From Acidobacteriota bacterium (GTDB lineage: Bacteria > Acidobacteriota > Vicinamibacteria > Vicinamibacterales > SCN-69-37): a DNA stretch of 64,000 nucleotides. The notes under the pieces are model-generated. The model made no database searches, was not told the origin of the DNA, and was given only the letters and a program-made list of their open reading frames with translations. Of the stretch, positions 56,759 through 64,000 are shown piece after piece (positions within the stretch are counted from its first letter, which is position 1; each line of letters starts with the position of its first letter). The position numbers were made by a program, and so were the translations under genes. The stretch is from contig JANLHE010000192.1 of NCBI GenBank assembly GCA_024653875.1, positions 1-64,000 on the forward strand, in the 5' to 3' direction.

Positions 56759-57296
56759 GGCCGCTAAAGCTGAGGGCTACGACACGACAACGTTGAAGGT
56801 TGTCTTGAAGCTCCGCAAGATGACAGCCGGGCAGCGGCAGGAGCGGCGTGCGCTGGAAGCCATCTACATGGCGGCGCTCGGCATGCTGGAAGGGGACGCG
56901 TTGCCGGAGGAAGCGCGGCGCCGCCTGGATCCACCGTCAGCACCGCCTGAGCCGAAGGCCGACGACAAGGCGCCACAAAAAGGGCCAAAGAGCAAGAGTG
57001 CTGAAGCGCCAAGACCGAAACCGCAACCAGTCCTTCCGCTCAAGGAACCCGCCGAGGCGCGCGCGGAAGGTGTCACGGCGGCAGAGGCAGGCAAGCGCAT
57101 CTATGACAACCCGTATCCGGCTGGTGACCCGTGCCGCGCGGCGTGGGATGAAGGTTGGTGTTCTGCGAAGAAATCCAACGGGATGGAGACGCCAGAGGCA
57201 TACCAGCGCCGCAAGTCACCGGACGATGGCTCCGCATCATCGGAACAGTATGAACAAGGGGCAGCGTCCGACGAACAGAAGAAAGGGGCGGCGTAA
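56643..57296 (+). CDS. GapR/DUF2312-like nucleoid protein fused to an RMF-like domain
   Basis: A 217-residue protein with AGGAG 8 bases before its ATG, which lies inside the nuclease gene. Residues 10-80 match the GapR/DUF2312 family: FHVQELERLEELKKEASNDL, then AAKAEGYDTTTLKVVLKLRK and RRALEAIYMAALG. GapR is known to bind overtwisted DNA and help replication. After a Pro/Lys linker, residues 141-175 read AEGVTAAEAGKRIYDNPYPA then CRAAWDEGWCSA, the pattern of ribosome modulation factor-like motifs. The fusion is unusual. It directly precedes the AAA+ gene. Confidence 0.7.
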   Translation: MSRFSQSDPRQRLVFHVQELERLEELKKEASNDLKQGFEAAKAEGYDTTTLKVVLKLRKMTAGQRQERRALEAIYMAALGMLEGDALPEEARRRLDPPSAPPEPKADDKAPQKGPKSKSAEAPRPKPQPVLPLKEPAEARAEGVTAAEAGKRIYDNPYPAGDPCRAAWDEGWCSAKKSNGMETPEAYQRRKSPDDGSASSEQYEQGAASDEQKKGAA

Positions 57297-58205
57297 ATGC
57301 TCGTTACCGCCTCAGCCAGTGACGCCGTCGAACGGGCGCTTGAGCGTGTTACAAAGTTCGCGCAGGTGCTCAGACCGTCCGAGGTTGACGAGCCTATCCT
57401 CGCGCCGTCCGTCGCGCATGCCATCCACGAATGGCTGCTGGAAATCAACAACGCGACCGAGCTGGCGGCCGTTGGTGTTCAGCCGCGACGGCTGGCGCTT
57501 TTGTATGGCCCCCCAGGCACAGGCAAGACAACGCTCGCGCATCACCTCGCGGCCCGATTGGGATTGCCGCTCGTGGCTGTGCAATCAGAGCGCCTGATTG
57601 AGGGGTACGTCGGTGCCACCGGCGGGAATATCGGCAGCCTGTTCGACATTCTCAGCGAGTTGGAGAAATCCTGCGTCCTGCTGCTAGATGAGTTTGACGC
57701 CCTTGGCCTAAAGCGCCTGAACGCCAAGCAAGGTGCTGAACAGGAACGCAACAACTTCGTGACGGTCTTACTGCGTCGAATCGAGCAATTCAAGGGCATC
57801 GGACTGGCCGCGACAAACACGAAGGACGCCATTGACCCAGCGATGTGGCGTCGGTTCGGGCTGCAAATCTCCGTGGATCTCCCCGGCGAGCATGAACGGT
57901 TCGCCATCCTCCGCAAATACGCGCTCCCGTTCGATCTCGATGACAGCGCCATTGACAACCTCGTCACGGCGACACGCGGCTGTAGCCCGAGCCTGCTGCG
58001 TCAGTTAATGGAGGGGATGAAACGCACCCTCGTATTGGCCGCGCGGGTGAACTTCGACATCAGCCGACCTGATGCCGTGTTTGGTCGGGTGATTGCCTCA
58101 ATAGCGCCACCGCCAGAAATGGAACAGCCGCCGCTGTGGAGCAACGTCGCCGCCACACTCGAATCGATCAAGGGGATGGCCTGGCCACCCGTGAGGAGCA
58201 ACTGA
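57297..58205 (+). CDS. AAA+ ATPase
   Basis: A 302-residue protein beginning at the base after the previous stop. Walker A is GPPGTGKTT (71-79, Lys77), Walker B is LLLDEFDA (Asp131, Glu132), and PAMWRRFG provides the arginine-finger region. The C-terminal lid (GCSPSLLRQLMEGMKRTLVL) is short. It resembles FtsH/p97-type AAA domains without a protease or N domain, so it may remodel a protein or DNA complex with its neighbour. A helicase loader or remodelling role is inferred from context. Confidence 0.8.
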   Translation: MLVTASASDAVERALERVTKFAQVLRPSEVDEPILAPSVAHAIHEWLLEINNATELAAVGVQPRRLALLYGPPGTGKTTLAHHLAARLGLPLVAVQSERLIEGYVGATGGNIGSLFDILSELEKSCVLLLDEFDALGLKRLNAKQGAEQERNNFVTVLLRRIEQFKGIGLAATNTKDAIDPAMWRRFGLQISVDLPGEHERFAILRKYALPFDLDDSAIDNLVTATRGCSPSLLRQLMEGMKRTLVLAARVNFDISRPDAVFGRVIASIAPPPEMEQPPLWSNVAATLESIKGMAWPPVRSN

Positions 58206-58255
58206 TGGATAGGAAGCCGAAGGCCAAGGCCCGCAAGCGGCAGGCGGTGAACTGA
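58205..58255 (+). CDS. Possible 16-residue basic peptide
   Basis: A micro-ORF (MDRKPKAKARKRQAVN) bounded by TGATG overlaps on both sides. It may only serve to keep ribosomes moving between genes. Confidence 0.2.
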   Translation: MDRKPKAKARKRQAVN

Positions 58256-58380
58256 TGGCGGGCATGCGCTGGGCCACCGCCGTCGCCGTTGTCAGCCAGG
58301 GCGTGGAAGCCCACATCGAGGCGCGGAACCAAGAAGCTGCCCGCGGGCGGGACGCCTGCGATGAAACGGGGCGTGGCTGA
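58255..58380 (+). CDS. 41-residue protein of unknown function
   Basis: A short ORF between TGATG overlaps (MAGMRWATAVAVVSQGVEAH). It is helical and has no motif. Support comes only from the exact overlaps. Confidence 0.4.
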   Translation: MAGMRWATAVAVVSQGVEAHIEARNQEAARGRDACDETGRG

Positions 58381-59036
58381 TGGCCGAGCGATACCCCTTG
58401 TCATGGCCGGCCGGATGGACCAGGACGAATGCAGGCGACCGCCAGCGCGCGTCATTTCAGACGCACAAGACGACCCTTGAGCGGCGTCAGGACGGGTCAG
58501 TCGCCAAGCGCAGCAGCACCAACGATGTCAGCGTGAGCGATGCGTTGAAGCGGCTCCTGGGTGAACTCCGGCGGCTGGGCGTTGAGGATGGCGACTGCAT
58601 CATCTCCACGAACATGCCGACGCGGTTGGATGGCCTGCCGTACTCCACCGCGAAAGAGCCGACAGACCCGGGCGCCGCCGTCTATTTCCGGCTCAAGGGC
58701 CAGGACCGCGTGCTCGCGTGCGACGCCTGGAGCAGGGTCGCCGGGAACCTTGCCGCAATTGCCCAGCATATCGACGCCGTCCGTCGCATCGACCGCTACG
58801 GTGTGGGCACGTTGGAACAGGCCTTCGCCGGATACGCCGCGCTGCCGGCGCGTGGCGACACCTGGAGGTCAGCCTTTGGATTCAGCCCTGACGATCCCGT
58901 CACAGCGGACGCGGTAGAAGCGGCGTTCCGGACGCGCGCGCGAGAGTCACATCCTGACGTTGGAGGCAGCCATGAGGCCATGGCCGCACTCACCAACGCT
59001 CGAGCTGAGGCCGTGCTGTTTCTGGAGGGGCGATGA
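58380..59036 (+). CDS. J-domain-like phage protein
   Basis: A 218-residue protein from the ATG in a TGATG overlap. The middle has alpha/beta segments (GDCIISTNMPTRLDGLPYST, PGAAVYFRLKGQDRVLACDA). The C terminus (DPVTADAVEAAFRTRARESH, HPD at 191-193, GGSHEAMAALTNARAEAVLF) is a J domain. J proteins are known to stimulate Hsp70 (DnaK), and phages use them in replication or assembly. A large part of the N terminus is basic and Ser-rich. Confidence 0.7.
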   Translation: MAERYPLSWPAGWTRTNAGDRQRASFQTHKTTLERRQDGSVAKRSSTNDVSVSDALKRLLGELRRLGVEDGDCIISTNMPTRLDGLPYSTAKEPTDPGAAVYFRLKGQDRVLACDAWSRVAGNLAAIAQHIDAVRRIDRYGVGTLEQAFAGYAALPARGDTWRSAFGFSPDDPVTADAVEAAFRTRARESHPDVGGSHEAMAALTNARAEAVLFLEGR

Positions 59037-59095
59037 AGACGCACTCGACCCTCAACCAAACGCGGATTGCCGTCGCGCGCATGGAGGGCTCATGA
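59033..59095 (+). CDS. Possible 20-residue peptide
   Basis: A micro-ORF (MKTHSTLNQTRIAVARMEGS) with ATGA overlaps on both sides. It may be only a coupling peptide. Confidence 0.25.
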   Translation: MKTHSTLNQTRIAVARMEGS

Positions 59096-59373
59096 TCCTT
59101 TGTACTCGCCAGTGTGGTCGTCCGGCCTTGTTCCGCTCGAGGTTCTGCGCCGTGTGTCGCCAAGCGTATGTGAAGGACCGCGACCGGGCCCGCTGGCGCC
59201 GGTACTACGATCGCAACCGGGACACGTGGGGAGAGCGCCGACACGGTGGCCCTGCGGCACGCCTGCCGCTCGCGCGGATTGCGGTCGAGATCGAAGAATC
59301 CCAGGCGGGGATTGAAGCCCAACTGGCGCACCTGGACCGTCTGCGGCGCTGGACCCGGTGGAGGTGCGCATGA
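59092..59373 (+). CDS. Cys-rich basic small protein
   Basis: A 93-residue protein in an ATGA overlap. A zinc site (CTRQCGRPALFRSRFCAVC) is followed by an Arg-rich helix (KDRDRARWRRYYDRNRDTWG) and a coiled end. It is probably a nucleic-acid-binding protein. No family is named. Confidence 0.5.
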   Translation: MILCTRQCGRPALFRSRFCAVCRQAYVKDRDRARWRRYYDRNRDTWGERRHGGPAARLPLARIAVEIEESQAGIEAQLAHLDRLRRWTRWRCA

Positions 59374-59531
59374 GGTGGCCCGTCCGTCGCAGTAAGTTCG
59401 GCGCGATCACACCACGGGGGCCGGAGGAGGTCGGCCCGGGGGATTGCTACTCACGCGTTCGTTCATGGTCTGAGTCCTGGGGCGTGGCCGTCCTGGACTC
59501 ATTACGGAGTTACCCGCCGATGATTGCCTAG
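59370..59531 (+). CDS. 53-residue small protein
   Basis: A short gene in an ATGA overlap (MRWPVRRSKFGAITPRGPEE). It ends eight bases into the next gene. No motif is recognised. Confidence 0.4.
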   Translation: MRWPVRRSKFGAITPRGPEEVGPGDCYSRVRSWSESWGVAVLDSLRSYPPMIA

Positions 59532-60096
59532 CCCACGTCCCACCGTTCCAGCCCTCCATGGTACCCGCGCGCTCTACCGCCGCGGGTGTCGCTGTTTGCC
59601 CTGCCGGCGCGCCAATGCGATGCGCGCCTCTCGAGACCGCCTCCGGTATCAGCGCCAGCCGCCTCCCCCTGTCGATATTGCCGCCGTCGTCGCCCATCTC
59701 ACCCACCTGAAGGCTGCCTACGGCATCGGGGCCTGGCAGATTGCCCACCTCACGGGCGTCAGTGAACGCCTCGTGCACATGATTCGCCAGAAGCAGCACG
59801 TGCGCATCCTGCCGTCCACGGCCGCCAAGTTGCTGGCGGCGCAACCGGTCCGGGCGCCTGGCCAACGGGTCGTCGGGTTGCCGGCCTGGCGCATTGTGCG
59901 CTGGTTGGAATCGGAAGGCTACACTCGGCCCCAGGTGGCGAGGCTGGTCGGAGTCCGGTCGATTGGGCTCCGGAAGCACTACACCGCGCGCGTCGTGGCC
60001 AAGCTCCACGCCATCAAGCGCCACCTCGAGCGCGGCAGTCGCCCAGACGATGAGGGTTCATTTGGCGATGCGTCGCCCCCCCCCGGACAATCGTGA
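59524..60096 (+). CDS. Helix-turn-helix protein upstream of terminase
   Basis: A 190-residue protein from a TTG start overlapping the previous stop; no better ATG keeps the conserved N-terminal word. The start HGTRALYRRGCRCLPCRRAN is a Cys-rich motif common in actinophage and soil-phage proteins. Two HTH-like regions follow (YGIGAWQIAHLTGVSERLVH and GYTRPQVARLVGVRSIGLRK). It may regulate late genes or help terminase choose DNA. The stop overlaps the terminase small subunit. Confidence 0.55.
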   Translation: MPSPRPTVPALHGTRALYRRGCRCLPCRRANAMRASRDRLRYQRQPPPPVDIAAVVAHLTHLKAAYGIGAWQIAHLTGVSERLVHMIRQKQHVRILPSTAAKLLAAQPVRAPGQRVVGLPAWRIVRWLESEGYTRPQVARLVGVRSIGLRKHYTARVVAKLHAIKRHLERGSRPDDEGSFGDASPPPGQS

Positions 60097-60674
60097 GTAT
60101 GTCAAAACGACGACCGACGCCCACCGGCCCGAACCGCCACGGTGGCGGCCGGAAACCGCGGCACCCCGACATCCTCACGATCCGTGAAGAGCGGTTCGTC
60201 GCGGAGTACATGAAGGACCTCCACCAGGCGCACGCGGCCCGGCGCGCCGGCATCACAGCGAAGGACGTCGCGGCGGTGGCCTCACGGATCATGGCGCTGC
60301 CGAAGGTACAGCGGGCGATTGCCGCCCGTCAGGCGGTCCACCTAGCCGTCGTGGACATGGAGGCCCAGGACGTGCTGCGGGGCCTGATGCGGATTGCGTC
60401 GTCCGACCTGCGCCAGGCGTTCGACGAGTTCGGCCACTTGCGGCCGATCAAGGATATGCCTGACGGCCTGGCGCTGGCGCTGGCCGGCATCGAGGTTGAA
60501 CAAGGCAAAATCGCGGGACAGCGCGTGGTCAAAATCAAGACCTGCGACAAGCTCGGCGCCCTGAACACCCTGGCGAAGCACTTCCAGTTGCTCAACGACA
60601 AGATGGACGTGACCGGCGACATCACCTACCGCGTCGTGTGGGATGACGACGAGCCCGTGACGCCGCCAGGATGA
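60093..60674 (+). CDS. Terminase small subunit
   Basis: A 193-residue protein from a GTG in a GTGA overlap; an ATG two codons in is an alternative. The block LTIREERFVAEYMKDLHQAH, ARRAGITAKDVAAVASRIMA, PKVQRAIAARQA matches the terminase_2 small subunit family, which recognises the packaging site. A coiled oligomer region and a C-terminal tail follow. It directly precedes the large subunit. Confidence 0.8.
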   Translation: MSMSKRRPTPTGPNRHGGGRKPRHPDILTIREERFVAEYMKDLHQAHAARRAGITAKDVAAVASRIMALPKVQRAIAARQAVHLAVVDMEAQDVLRGLMRIASSDLRQAFDEFGHLRPIKDMPDGLALALAGIEVEQGKIAGQRVVKIKTCDKLGALNTLAKHFQLLNDKMDVTGDITYRVVWDDDEPVTPPG

Positions 60675-62095
60675 CCACCGCATTAGCGACGCGAGAAGAG
60701 ATTATCCGCGTGCCCTACAAGCCGCGGTTGTGGGCGGCGAGGATGCACCAGCAATTCGTCCGGTGGATGGTGCTGGTGCTACACCGCCGCGCGGGCAAGT
60801 CCACGGCCATCCTCAACCACCATCAGCGGTACGCGATGGACCCCGCGCGCGAACTGCGCCGACTGCGGCATCTCTCCCCAGGCTCAACCGACGCCGATCT
60901 TAAAAAACTGCTGCGCGGACGCAACTACGCCCACATCATGCCGACGTACAAGCAGGCCAAGATGGTCGCGTGGGACATGCTCAAGTTCTACGCGCAGCCG
61001 ATCGCGGGCATCAAGAAAAACGAATCAGAGTTGTCCATCGTGTACCCGACCGGTGCGCGCGTTCAGTTGTTCGGTTCTGATAATCCAGACTCGTTGAGGG
61101 GCGGCGCATTCTCCGGCGTGAGCTTCGATGAACACAGCCAGCAGGACGCCTCGATCTTCGGCACGATCATGTCAAAGGCCATCGCGGACCACCTTGGTTA
61201 TGCGATTTGGGCCGGCACAATCAAAGGCAAAGACCAGCTGTACCTCACGTACAAGGCCGCGCTCGACAATCCTGAATGGTTTGCCGTCTGGCAGGACATC
61301 GACGTCTCGCTGGCGACTGAATCAGGCCCCACGATTGACATGCTCCGGCGCGCGATGGCTGACGACCTGCAACTCATCAAGGACGGCGTGATGACCCAAG
61401 ACGAGTTCGATCAGGAATGGTATCTTTCGACCTCGGCCGCCATCCACGGCGCCTACTACGCGAAGGAGCTCCAGAAGGCCAAGGACGACGGCCGGATCAC
61501 GGTGGTCCCCTACGACCCGGCGATGCCGGTGGACACTGATTGGGACCTGGGCATCGCGGATCAGATGTCGATCTGGTTCTCGCAGTCCACGCGGACCGGC
61601 CAGGTCCGGCTGATCGACTACTACGAGGCCAGCGGGGAAGGGCTGCCCCACTACGCGACCGTGCTCAAAGACAAGGGCTACGCGTACGGGGAGCATTGGG
61701 CTCCCCATGACATCGCCGTGCGGGACCTTGGCACCGGCAAGAGCCGCCTGGCGACGGCCGCCGAGTACGGGATCCGCTTCAAAACGTGTCCGAACATCGG
61801 CCTGATGGACGGGATCGCCGCGGTCCGCCTCCTGCTGGCCCGGTGCTGGTTCGACGAGAAGCACGCCGACGTGGGCCTGAACTGCCTCCGGCACTATCGG
61901 AAGCGGTTCAATAAGTCGCTGAACGAGTTCATGCCGGAACCAGTCCATGACACTTGGTCGCATGGGAGTGACGCAATTAGGACGCTCGCGGTCCGACTTC
62001 AACCCCAACGGGATCGAGACCGGAAGGCCGAGCGCGACACCCAAAACCCCTTTGAATCCAGGGGCCGGGCGTCTCAGAACTGGATGCGGGGATAA
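60671..62095 (+). CDS. terL: Terminase large subunit
   Basis: A 474-residue packaging motor. Walker A is HRRAGKST (38-45, Lys43), Walker B with Asp153-Glu154 is in GVSFDEHSQ, and the nuclease domain starts at about 285 with DTDWDLGIAD (Asp288, Asp290 and Asp292 as metal ligand candidates) and a later WSHGSDAIRTLAV. It overlaps the small subunit as ATGA. The ATPase moves DNA into the capsid and the nuclease cuts it. The phage packaging type (headful or cos) cannot be told from this alone. Confidence 0.9.
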   Translation: MTTALATREEIIRVPYKPRLWAARMHQQFVRWMVLVLHRRAGKSTAILNHHQRYAMDPARELRRLRHLSPGSTDADLKKLLRGRNYAHIMPTYKQAKMVAWDMLKFYAQPIAGIKKNESELSIVYPTGARVQLFGSDNPDSLRGGAFSGVSFDEHSQQDASIFGTIMSKAIADHLGYAIWAGTIKGKDQLYLTYKAALDNPEWFAVWQDIDVSLATESGPTIDMLRRAMADDLQLIKDGVMTQDEFDQEWYLSTSAAIHGAYYAKELQKAKDDGRITVVPYDPAMPVDTDWDLGIADQMSIWFSQSTRTGQVRLIDYYEASGEGLPHYATVLKDKGYAYGEHWAPHDIAVRDLGTGKSRLATAAEYGIRFKTCPNIGLMDGIAAVRLLLARCWFDEKHADVGLNCLRHYRKRFNKSLNEFMPEPVHDTWSHGSDAIRTLAVRLQPQRDRDRKAERDTQNPFESRGRASQNWMRG

Positions 62096-62099
62096 CGTC

Positions 62100-62127
62100 T
62101 TGACACGTTGATGGTTAATTTGATACT
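62100..62127 (+). promoter_or_regulatory. Sigma70-type promoter after terminase
   Basis: TTGACA at 62100-62105 is followed after 16 bases by GATACT (62122-62127), with AT-rich spacer. The -35 is a full consensus. It lies just after the terminase stop and before a gene at 62183. Confidence 0.6.
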
Positions 62128-62182
62128 CATAATGATGTCTAGCGGCACAGTTCGCCGCCAGGCGCACCATGGAGTCTCAATC

Positions 62183-62509
62183 ATGGCAATCACCGCACAG
62201 ATCGCACCAGCGCCGACGCTACCCTGCGCGCCTGAGTTCGTGTTGATCAACGACGACGGCCGCTTCTACGAGGATTACGAGCACTACCCACAGGGCTTTC
62301 ACAACAATGACCGCATTGAGCGCGTCACGCGGAACGCCGAGCCCTTGTACTGGTATGCCACGGTCACCGACCGCGACGACAATGGCAATGACTACTTCCA
62401 CCACGAGTCCGGGGAATGCCGCACCCCCGAGGAAGCGGTCGCGTGGGTCCTGGCGCGCCGCGCGGAAGGCCCGAAGAACCGACCGGAACAGGAGGCCGTA
62501 TGCCGCTAG
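62183..62509 (+). CDS. Small acidic protein of unknown function
   Basis: A 108-residue protein from ATG 62183 with GGAG upstream; the earlier in-frame ATG lies in the promoter. It is rich in Asp, Tyr and His (FYEDYEHYPQGFHNNDRIER, DRDDNGNDYFHHESGECRTP). No motif is recognised. It is the first gene after a strong promoter, so it may be made early or in the lysogen. Confidence 0.5.
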   Translation: MAITAQIAPAPTLPCAPEFVLINDDGRFYEDYEHYPQGFHNNDRIERVTRNAEPLYWYATVTDRDDNGNDYFHHESGECRTPEEAVAWVLARRAEGPKNRPEQEAVCR

Positions 62510-62751
62510 ATCCCCGTCTGCACCACGTCGCCATCCGCCCCTGGCCGCGATGCACCCCCACGGGTACCCCCGAGGTGGCCGTCCTGGTCGAACACGTGGA
62601 CCGTCCCTTGAACCGGGTGATGCCCGAGGGCCTCTACGTCACACGGACCCGGGCGGTCGTTCAGGCGCCCCGCGCGTTCGACACCGCGTTCGTCTACAGC
62701 GGCGGCACCCTCCCTATCATCGACTTCACCCCACGAAAGCAGGAACCATGA
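62500..62751 (+). CDS. Small protein of unknown function
   Basis: An 83-residue protein with AGGAGG upstream, overlapping the previous gene by ten bases. The sequence (HHVAIRPWPRCTPTGTPEVA, GLYVTRTRAVVQAPRAFDTA) is beta-rich. No motif is recognised. Confidence 0.5.
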   Translation: MPLDPRLHHVAIRPWPRCTPTGTPEVAVLVEHVDRPLNRVMPEGLYVTRTRAVVQAPRAFDTAFVYSGGTLPIIDFTPRKQEP

Positions 62752-63125
62752 CCAAGCCCGAAGCCCTCAAGCGCCTCGCACGGCTCTTCGGAACCAAGCT
62801 GCGGTATCGGGAGGACCCCAAGGCCCATCGTGGGCCGGAGGCGCGTGACGCCGCCACCGCCGCCCTCAGAGAGGCCCGTCAAACCGCCGCCGACCTGAGC
62901 GCCGCCCGGAATGCCAGACACAAGGCCCTACTGGACGGCGACGCCGAGTATCAGCGCATCCTGCGGGACTTCCACGCCGCGCGCGACTGCCGCGACACCC
63001 TTGAGGCCGAGGCTGGCCGCTATCGTCTCACCGTGGGCGTCGAGGAGATGGGGTTCTTTCTCGTCAAAGCGCACGGCGACAACTGGGCCGACATCGTCCG
63101 GAAGGTGGAGGAAAAGAAGTCATGA
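62748..63125 (+). CDS. Helical protein of unknown function
   Basis: A 125-residue protein in an ATGA overlap with AGGA upstream. A helical, basic start (KPEALKRLARLFGTKLRYRE) leads to a coiled region (ATAALREARQTAADLSAARN) and an alpha/beta end (YRLTVGVEEMGFFLVKAHGD). No motif is recognised. Confidence 0.5.
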   Translation: MTKPEALKRLARLFGTKLRYREDPKAHRGPEARDAATAALREARQTAADLSAARNARHKALLDGDAEYQRILRDFHAARDCRDTLEAEAGRYRLTVGVEEMGFFLVKAHGDNWADIVRKVEEKKS

Positions 63126-63175
63126 AGCACCCGAAGCCCCTCACCAAGCGGGAACAGGCCCTCGCCGAAAAATAA
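63122..63175 (+). CDS. Possible 17-residue peptide
   Basis: A micro-ORF (MKHPKPLTKREQALAEK) in an ATGA overlap at the end of the operon. May not be functional. Confidence 0.25.
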   Translation: MKHPKPLTKREQALAEK

Positions 63176-63189
63176 ACCTCCTGGACACC

Positions 63190-63218
63190 TTGACATGTTG
63201 TATCCCGTATGATACAAT
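63190..63218 (+). promoter_or_regulatory. Near-consensus promoter with an overlapping perfect operator
   Basis: TTGACA (63190-63195), 17 bases, TACAAT (63213-63218). The spacer and -10 hold a perfect inverted repeat TTGTATC (63198-63204) / GATACAA (63211-63217). A repressor bound there would block RNA polymerase. It drives the gene at 63285. Confidence 0.75.
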
Positions 63219-63284
63219 ACGTGTATGGTCGTGATGGACACGGCCACATAAAGCCCGGCAGCCACCGGGCAGGAGACACAGACT

Positions 63285-63533
63285 ATGACGACCCGATATC
63301 GCACCGCCGCAGACGCCATCGAGCGCAGTATCAGCCACGACGAGATCGTCCACCTCGACTACGACGCGGACATCCACGCCGACTTAATCGTCGCGTGCGA
63401 CGATTGGACGGATGGTCTCTACGAGACTGAGTATTGGGCCGACGCTGAGGGGAGCGACGGCACAGACGGAGAGATGGCGTGGCGGGTCCACTTGCGCCAC
63501 CCGGTGACGGTGCAGGACGTAGACGCCGAATAA
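63285..63533 (+). CDS. Small acidic protein under operator control
   Basis: An 82-residue protein with AGGAG upstream. The sequence (SISHDEIVHLDYDADIHADL, GLYETEYWADAEGSDGTDGE) is highly acidic with no motif; the acidic surface could mimic DNA or bind a basic protein. It is a monocistronic gene under the strong operator-controlled promoter. Confidence 0.55.
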   Translation: MTTRYRTAADAIERSISHDEIVHLDYDADIHADLIVACDDWTDGLYETEYWADAEGSDGTDGEMAWRVHLRHPVTVQDVDAE

Positions 63534-63550
63534 CTCCATGCTCTGACAAG

Positions 63551-63565
63551 TGCCCGGTCTCCGGG
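63551..63565. terminator. Hairpin after the small acidic gene
   Basis: GCCCGG pairs with CCGGGC across three bases. There is no T tract. A second hairpin (CCGGGG / CCCCGG) lies at about 63599-63618. These could weaken read-through into the XRE gene. Confidence 0.4.
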
Positions 63566-63626
63566 CCTGTCGCAGCCTCCAGCGTGGTCCGCTGGCAGCC
63601 GGGGTAGGTAAGCCCCGGCGCAATTT

Positions 63627-63821
63627 ATGCCCCTGAACCTCTCCCACATCCGCACACTGATCGGTGATCGCGCCATCGCTGAGGTCGCGAGGTCAGCCCA
63701 AATCACGAATGCCAATCTCCACGCGCTGCTGAGCGGACGGCAGACCGACCCCAAGCTCAGTACGATTGAGCGGCTGGCCCGTGCACTGGGCGTATCAGCA
63801 CGGCTGCTGATCCGGCGATAG
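63627..63821 (+). CDS. Small XRE helix-turn-helix regulator
   Basis: A 64-residue protein with an XRE fold: IRTLIGDRAIAEVARSAQIT, NANLHALLSGRQTDPKLSTI, ERLARALGVSARLLIRR. It has no extra domain. It follows the operator-controlled gene and may bind that operator, forming a small feedback unit. No strong ribosome site is visible. Confidence 0.7.
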   Translation: MPLNLSHIRTLIGDRAIAEVARSAQITNANLHALLSGRQTDPKLSTIERLARALGVSARLLIRR

Positions 63822-63860
63822 CGACGGCACCACGCCAAATCTGCTATCATAGTGACCATC

Positions 63861-64000
63861 ATGCCCACGCACTCGAAAAAGACAATTCCCGTCAAGCCAC
63901 AGGAAACACACGACTTCCTGGTCCGCAATATCCCGCGCACCTTGTGGGACCGCTTCCGGGCCAAGGCGCATGAGGACGGCCGCAGCTACCGCGCCGCGGT
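63861..64000 (+). CDS. Ribbon-helix-helix protein (3' partial)
   Basis: The frame starts at ATG 63861, after a possible -10 TATCAT at 63845-63850, and runs off the window end. The visible part ends with DFLVRNIPRTLWDRFRAKAH, EDGRSYRAAV, the pattern of Arc/CopG ribbon-helix-helix DNA-binding proteins. The role is probably regulation of the nearby genes or of copy/packaging. Confidence 0.55.
   Translation, partial: MPTHSKKTIPVKPQETHDFLVRNIPRTLWDRFRAKAHEDGRSYRAA

Noticed and set aside
63419..63964. A 181-codon leftward ORF over the XRE gene.
   Set aside because: It crosses a promoter and two hairpins and is antisense to a clear XRE domain.
1..64000. CRISPR arrays or a diversity-generating retroelement.
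   Set aside because: I saw no regularly spaced direct repeats with variable spacers, and no reverse transcriptase or template/variable repeat pair near the fibre genes.

Overview
The window is a 64 kb piece of a GC-rich, temperate, short-tailed (podovirus-like) double-stranded DNA phage, read in the order tail hub, virion/ejection proteins, fibres, lysis, adsorption-side enzymes, integration, repressor switch, early/replication operon, packaging. It starts inside a P22 gp10-like tail hub gene and ends just after the terminase genes and a small regulatory block. The portal, scaffold and capsid genes are not seen and probably lie outside the window. The host is not named by the sequence. A short secreted lipoprotein (37.2-37.8 kb) and the lipoprotein-type signal sequences resemble those of Acidobacteriota (Vicinamibacteria-like); this is inference.

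Layout. 1-7.5 kb: tail hub, possible needle, and three virion/ejection proteins, one with a long hendecad repeat built on FDRN/YDRN. 7.5-21.4 kb: one 4619-residue polyvalent protein carrying three HExxH zincin-type motifs, a 2H phosphoesterase, a zeta-like P-loop domain, an ADP-ribosyltransferase and several large-polyvalent-protein domains. It is probably a virion-borne effector injected with DNA. 21.7-26.4 kb: fibre genes, an opposite-strand HNH gene, then a signal-peptide fibre coupled to a signal-peptide subtilase. 26.4-29.3 kb: lysis cassette (small membrane proteins, GH108 endolysin, spanin/holin-like proteins). 29.3-34.9 kb: a glycosidase-like protein, small membrane proteins, a metallophosphoesterase, an inserted IS605-type tnpB element, and a C39-like peptidase.

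34.9-38.5 kb is the lysogeny region: a terminator, an intergenic region with palindromes, a MazG/DUF1599-like gene, an attP made of the 3' half of a tRNA-Val(CAC), a leftward tyrosine integrase, a lipoprotein and a cI-like repressor, facing a rightward cro-like gene. 38.5-60 kb is one long rightward operon in which most genes overlap as ATGA, GTGA or TGATG. It contains an excisionase-like gene, small membrane proteins, a recombination module (possible ssDNA-binding/annealing protein, RecB-like nuclease, HNH nuclease), a run of tiny Cys-rich proteins, a replication initiator with iteron-like repeats inside it, two DNA methyltransferases, a VSR/DUF559-like nuclease, a GapR/RMF-like protein, an AAA+ ATPase and a J-domain protein. 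60.1-62.1 kb is the terminase pair. 62.1-64 kb has two good sigma70-type promoters driving small genes, an XRE regulator and the start of a ribbon-helix-helix protein.

How it fits together: on infection the tail hub and ejection proteins deliver DNA and probably the giant effector protein. The repressor/cro switch chooses lysogeny (integration into tRNA-Val) or the early operon, which leads to replication from an origin inside the initiator gene, modification of phage DNA, packaging and lysis.
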